Part shown: positions 31,678 to 33,966 of the stretch, one piece after another | Layout: the number at the start of each line of letters is the position of its first letter | Numbering within the stretch: the stretch's first letter is position 1 | Assembly (NCBI GenBank): GCA_002435985.1 | Contig: DIXD01000098.1 | Location: 1 to 33,966 of the forward strand | Direction of reading: 5' to 3' | Origin: Spirochaetaceae bacterium UBA6089 | GTDB lineage: Bacteria; Spirochaetota; Spirochaetia; Treponematales; Rectinemataceae | DNA: 33,966 nucleotides | Notes under the pieces: generated by a model | Database searches by the model: none | What the model was told of the DNA's origin: nothing | Seen by the model: the letters and a program-made list of their open reading frames with translations, nothing else | Made by a program: the position numbers and the translations under genes

Positions 31678-33264
31678 TTACATTTTTGTCGAGCGATACA
31701 TGCGCCAGTTGATCCCGTAATGGTGCACCCTCAGGCCTATCTGCCGTTCCGTAATGCCTAGACGCCTGGCAGCCGCCGCCATGTTCCCGCTCGTAATTTT
31801 CAATGCTTCGACGATGAGCTCCTTCTCAAGCCGAGAAAGGGCTGCGTCCAGGGTTGTGGTGGGTTCGGTGTTGGTGGACAAGGCGGACTGGAGACTCGGC
31901 GGCAGATGATAGGAGTGAATCACCATGTCGGTGGAGAGAATGACAGCCCGCTCGATACAGTTTTCCAACTCCCTGACGTTTCCCGGCCAATGATAACTCG
32001 TCAGTAAATCGAGTGTTGGGCTGGATATCCGTTTTATCAGTTTTCCATTTTTTTCTGCATACTTTTCCACGAAATAGTCTGCCAAGAGCACAATGTCGCT
32101 CTTTCTTTCCCGAAGCGGCGGGACATGGATGGGAAACACATTGAGGCGATAATACAGGTCTTCTCGAAACCTCCCTGCCTTCACTTCTTGCTCTAGTTTT
32201 CTGTTCGTTGCGGCAATGAGGCGAACATCCACCTTGATGGGCCGATCTCCGCCTACACGTTCGATCTCACGTTCCTGAAGCACACGGAGAAGCTTCACTT
32301 GTACCTGTGGAGACAGATCTCCAATCTCATCGAGAAATAAGGTCCCTCGATGCGCCAGTTCAAAGCGCCCTTTGCGCTGGGCTACCGCCCCGGTAAAGGC
32401 TCCCTTTTCGTGACCAAAGAGCTCGCTTTCGATGACCGACTCAGGAAGAGCGGCACAGTTTATTGGTATATAGGGTTTGTCCGCCCTGCGAGAGAGCCGG
32501 TGTATCTCCTGGGCGACCAATTCTTTTCCGGTGCCGCTTTCTCCCGTAATAAGGACCGTCGCATTGCTGGGGGCCACCTGTGCAATGAGCTCGTACACTT
32601 TCTGCATGCAGGTGCTGGTACCGATTATCGAAGAGCCGGAATGCACGGTCCGGAGGGAAGAGAGGGGAATGGCCCCCTCGGCTGTATCATTTTTCTGCAA
32701 TTCTTGTCTGAGACGGAATTGCTCTTCTTGGATGCGTTCTCTCAGCTTCGCTGAATCCGCAATAATCGAAGCCACCTGTTCCAGGAGATTCTGGTCCCAC
32801 TGCATCCATTCATCCTGCTGCTCCCCGGGCAGTCGGCGCTCGGCACTCAGTGTACCGATCACCGAGCCCCCCGACAGAAGAGGAAAACAATAGCATGCGA
32901 CTCCTGCCAGATCTTCTTTTGAGCGCATACCGGCCTTATTCAAAAATCGAGGTTCCTTGGAGAGGTCCGGCACCACCACAGGAAGTCCGGTTTCGAACAC
33001 GCGACCGATGAGCCCCTCCCCAAGGCGGTAGGTGCCCCGTCCCTTCTCATCTGCTGAAAGACCATTGGCTTCCTCTATTTTGAGCACCCCCGTGCTCCGC
33101 TCCAGAAGTGTCACCATGCCGCGGACCAGCCCAGCCCGCACTTCAAGAAGGGAAAAAAGAGGGCTAAGAGAACTTCTGAGCTCGACATGTTTGTCCAGTG
33201 TTCGGGCAATGTCCAGCAGGAGGCGTAGCGTTTCTTTCTCATCAGGAATAACTGTCGAATGCAT
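31678..33264 (-). CDS. NifA-like sigma-54-dependent activator (GAF-AAA+-HTH)
   Basis: The 528-aa protein has an N-terminal GAF domain (residues about 20-175; GLIGRVFETGLPVVVPDLSK, IGTLSAERRL) and a short linker. A sigma-54 AAA+ domain follows with Walker A GESGTGKE, the GAFTGA loop (ELFGHEKGAFTGAV), Walker B GTLFLDEIGDL and RFREDLYYRLNVFPIHVPPL. The Fis-type HTH at the C-terminus (NMAAAARRLGITERQIGLRV then HHYGINWRMY) is close to that of NifA. It probably activates glnN from the CTACA dyads in response to nitrogen status. The start is leaderless-looking, and no Shine-Dalgarno precedes the ATG. Assignment as true NifA is not claimed because no nif genes are visible. Confidence 0.92.
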   Translation of the reverse strand: MHSTVIPDEKETLRLLLDIARTLDKHVELRSSLSPLFSLLEVRAGLVRGMVTLLERSTGVLKIEEANGLSADEKGRGTYRLGEGLIGRVFETGLPVVVPDLSKEPRFLNKAGMRSKEDLAGVACYCFPLLSGGSVIGTLSAERRLPGEQQDEWMQWDQNLLEQVASIIADSAKLRERIQEEQFRLRQELQKNDTAEGAIPLSSLRTVHSGSSIIGTSTCMQKVYELIAQVAPSNATVLITGESGTGKELVAQEIHRLSRRADKPYIPINCAALPESVIESELFGHEKGAFTGAVAQRKGRFELAHRGTLFLDEIGDLSPQVQVKLLRVLQEREIERVGGDRPIKVDVRLIAATNRKLEQEVKAGRFREDLYYRLNVFPIHVPPLRERKSDIVLLADYFVEKYAEKNGKLIKRISSPTLDLLTSYHWPGNVRELENCIERAVILSTDMVIHSYHLPPSLQSALSTNTEPTTTLDAALSRLEKELIVEALKITSGNMAAAARRLGITERQIGLRVHHYGINWRMYRSTKM

Positions 33265-33271
33265 GGAGAGT

Positions 33272-33301
33272 ACATTACTACAAAAATGTAGGAAAGCGCA
33301 A
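33272..33301 (-). promoter_or_regulatory. Activator-gene promoter with a CTACA-N4-TGTAG dyad in its spacer
   Basis: On the minus strand: TTGCGC (33301-33296), an 18-nt spacer, then TAATGT (33277-33272), with the ATG 7 nt later. The perfect dyad CTACA-AAAA-TGTAG at 33278-33291 fills the spacer. Binding there would block RNA polymerase, which implies negative autoregulation. Confidence 0.6.
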
Positions 33302-33370
33302 TGATGGGATTCGGGTGGTTTTTCCTATTCTCCTCTGTGCCTCGCATGGGATGCCGATAAGGTACTCGAT

Positions 33371-33966
33371 TCAGCCTTTTGTCTCTTCACTCATGATCTT
33401 CAGCAAATTCTCTTTCGTGATTACCCAAGTAGGCCCCTTGTACGTATCGATCCAGAGCTGCGGAATCTTTGCCGTATCGTCGCGCCATTTGATTTCATAG
33501 CCGGAGAGCTGGCCATTTTCATCGATGACGAGGTCGAGTTCTTTTTGATCATAGGTGCGCCAGAAATAGAAGCTTGCATATCGCCGTCGATACTCGTATT
33601 TTTTCATCAATTCCATCACGACGAAATTTTCCCACAGTGCGCCCAGGTCGTTTCGGAGCTCGATCGGCCGAAAATCATTGATGACCGCATTCCTGATGCC
33701 GGTATCCCAGAAATAATATTTGGCACTTTTGGATATCTCGTTTCTGAGATTTCGGGAGAATGCGCTGATTTTCTTTATGACGAACGCTTTTTCCAAGAGA
33801 TCGATATACCGCTCGACGGTGTTTTTGCTGAGGCCGGTTTTTACCGCGATTTCATTGAGCGAGACTTCATTCCCAATTTGAAATGCCAGCAAACGCACAA
33901 TGTCCTGCAATTTCTGGGAATTCCTGATGTGTTCGAGGGCCAGAATGTCCTTAAATAGATAGCTAT
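33371..33966 (-). CDS. AAA+ ATPase with DUF4143 domain, N-terminus outside window
   Basis: The minus-strand frame is open to the right edge. The visible part begins SYLFKDILALEHIRNSQKLQ then DIVRLLAFQIGNEV and contains a winged-helix piece, SLNEIAVKTGLSKNTVERYI. The family block YYFWDTGIRNAVI follows, and LWENFVVMELMKK precedes the nuclease-like strands FWRTYDQKELDLVIDE and LSGYEIKW. The phosphate-loop half is missing only because the window ends. It is a different subgroup from the two ATPases at 13.5 and 16.7 kb. Confidence 0.9.
   Translation of the reverse strand, partial: SYLFKDILALEHIRNSQKLQDIVRLLAFQIGNEVSLNEIAVKTGLSKNTVERYIDLLEKAFVIKKISAFSRNLRNEISKSAKYYFWDTGIRNAVINDFRPIELRNDLGALWENFVVMELMKKYEYRRRYASFYFWRTYDQKELDLVIDENGQLSGYEIKWRDDTAKIPQLWIDTYKGPTWVITKENLLKIMSEETKG

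Noticed and set aside
31678..31691. Third CTACA-like dyad (TTACA-TTTT-TGTCG) as a definite activator site
   Set aside because: It has two mismatches and encodes the C-terminal residues and stop of the activator, so it may be chance; noted only as a looser copy.
1..33966. tRNA, rRNA, integrase or transposase genes marking an island
   Set aside because: None could be recognised on either strand; island character rests only on gene content and relics.

Overview
The window is bacterial accessory and metabolic DNA. The best guess at source is an anaerobic or fermentative spirochaete-like bacterium. The reasons are a type III glutamine synthetase under a NifA-like sigma-54 activator, several DUF4143-type AAA+ ATPases, a CcdAB toxin-antitoxin pair, TRAP and TctCBA uptake systems, and no aerobic respiratory or oxygenase genes. 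This assignment is an inference from gene content. No rRNA or tRNA gene, transposase, integrase or CRISPR array was seen.

Region 1 (1-6.3 kb, minus strand) is a type I restriction-modification operon. It reads hsdM, an OLD-family ATPase/TOPRIM nuclease, hsdS, then a RhuM-family gene cut by the left edge. The genes are 2 nt apart or overlap. No hsdR lies inside the window. hsdM carries two copies of a palindromic element in opposite orientation, and relics of older minus-strand genes, one hsdM-like, sit just upstream. Region 2 (6.3-13.4 kb, plus) holds a lone ATP-grasp ligase of the D-Ala-D-Ala ligase type. It is followed by a more AT-rich catabolic operon: DeoR regulator, tripartite tricarboxylate transporter TctC-TctB-TctA, metallo-beta-lactamase-fold hydrolase and sugar-phosphate isomerase-like TIM barrel.

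Region 3 (13.5-21.2 kb) is a mixed island. It has two AAA+ ATPases with leaderless-looking promoters, a membrane-anchored unknown protein with Ala-rich repeats, a DUF72 protein, and a minus-strand trio of C39-like peptidase, outer-membrane barrel and lipoprotein. A ccdAB module and a degenerate stretch follow. One ATPase is flanked by 57-nt direct repeats.

Region 4 (21.2-28.8 kb, plus) is a regulated pathway. An IclR regulator precedes a lower meta-cleavage operon (C-C hydrolase, 2-oxopent-4-enoate hydratase, 4-hydroxy-2-oxovalerate aldolase and acylating acetaldehyde dehydrogenase) and a DctPQM TRAP transporter. Near-identical palindromes in front of the enzyme operon and the transporter suggest one IclR regulon. 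No ring-cleavage dioxygenase is present.

Region 5 (28.8-33.3 kb, minus) is a nitrogen-assimilation pair: a NifA-like sigma-54 activator and downstream glnN. A sigma-54 -24/-12 promoter and upstream CTACA-N4-TGTAG dyads lie between them, and the same dyad sits in the promoter spacer of the activator gene. The right edge cuts a third DUF4143-type ATPase.
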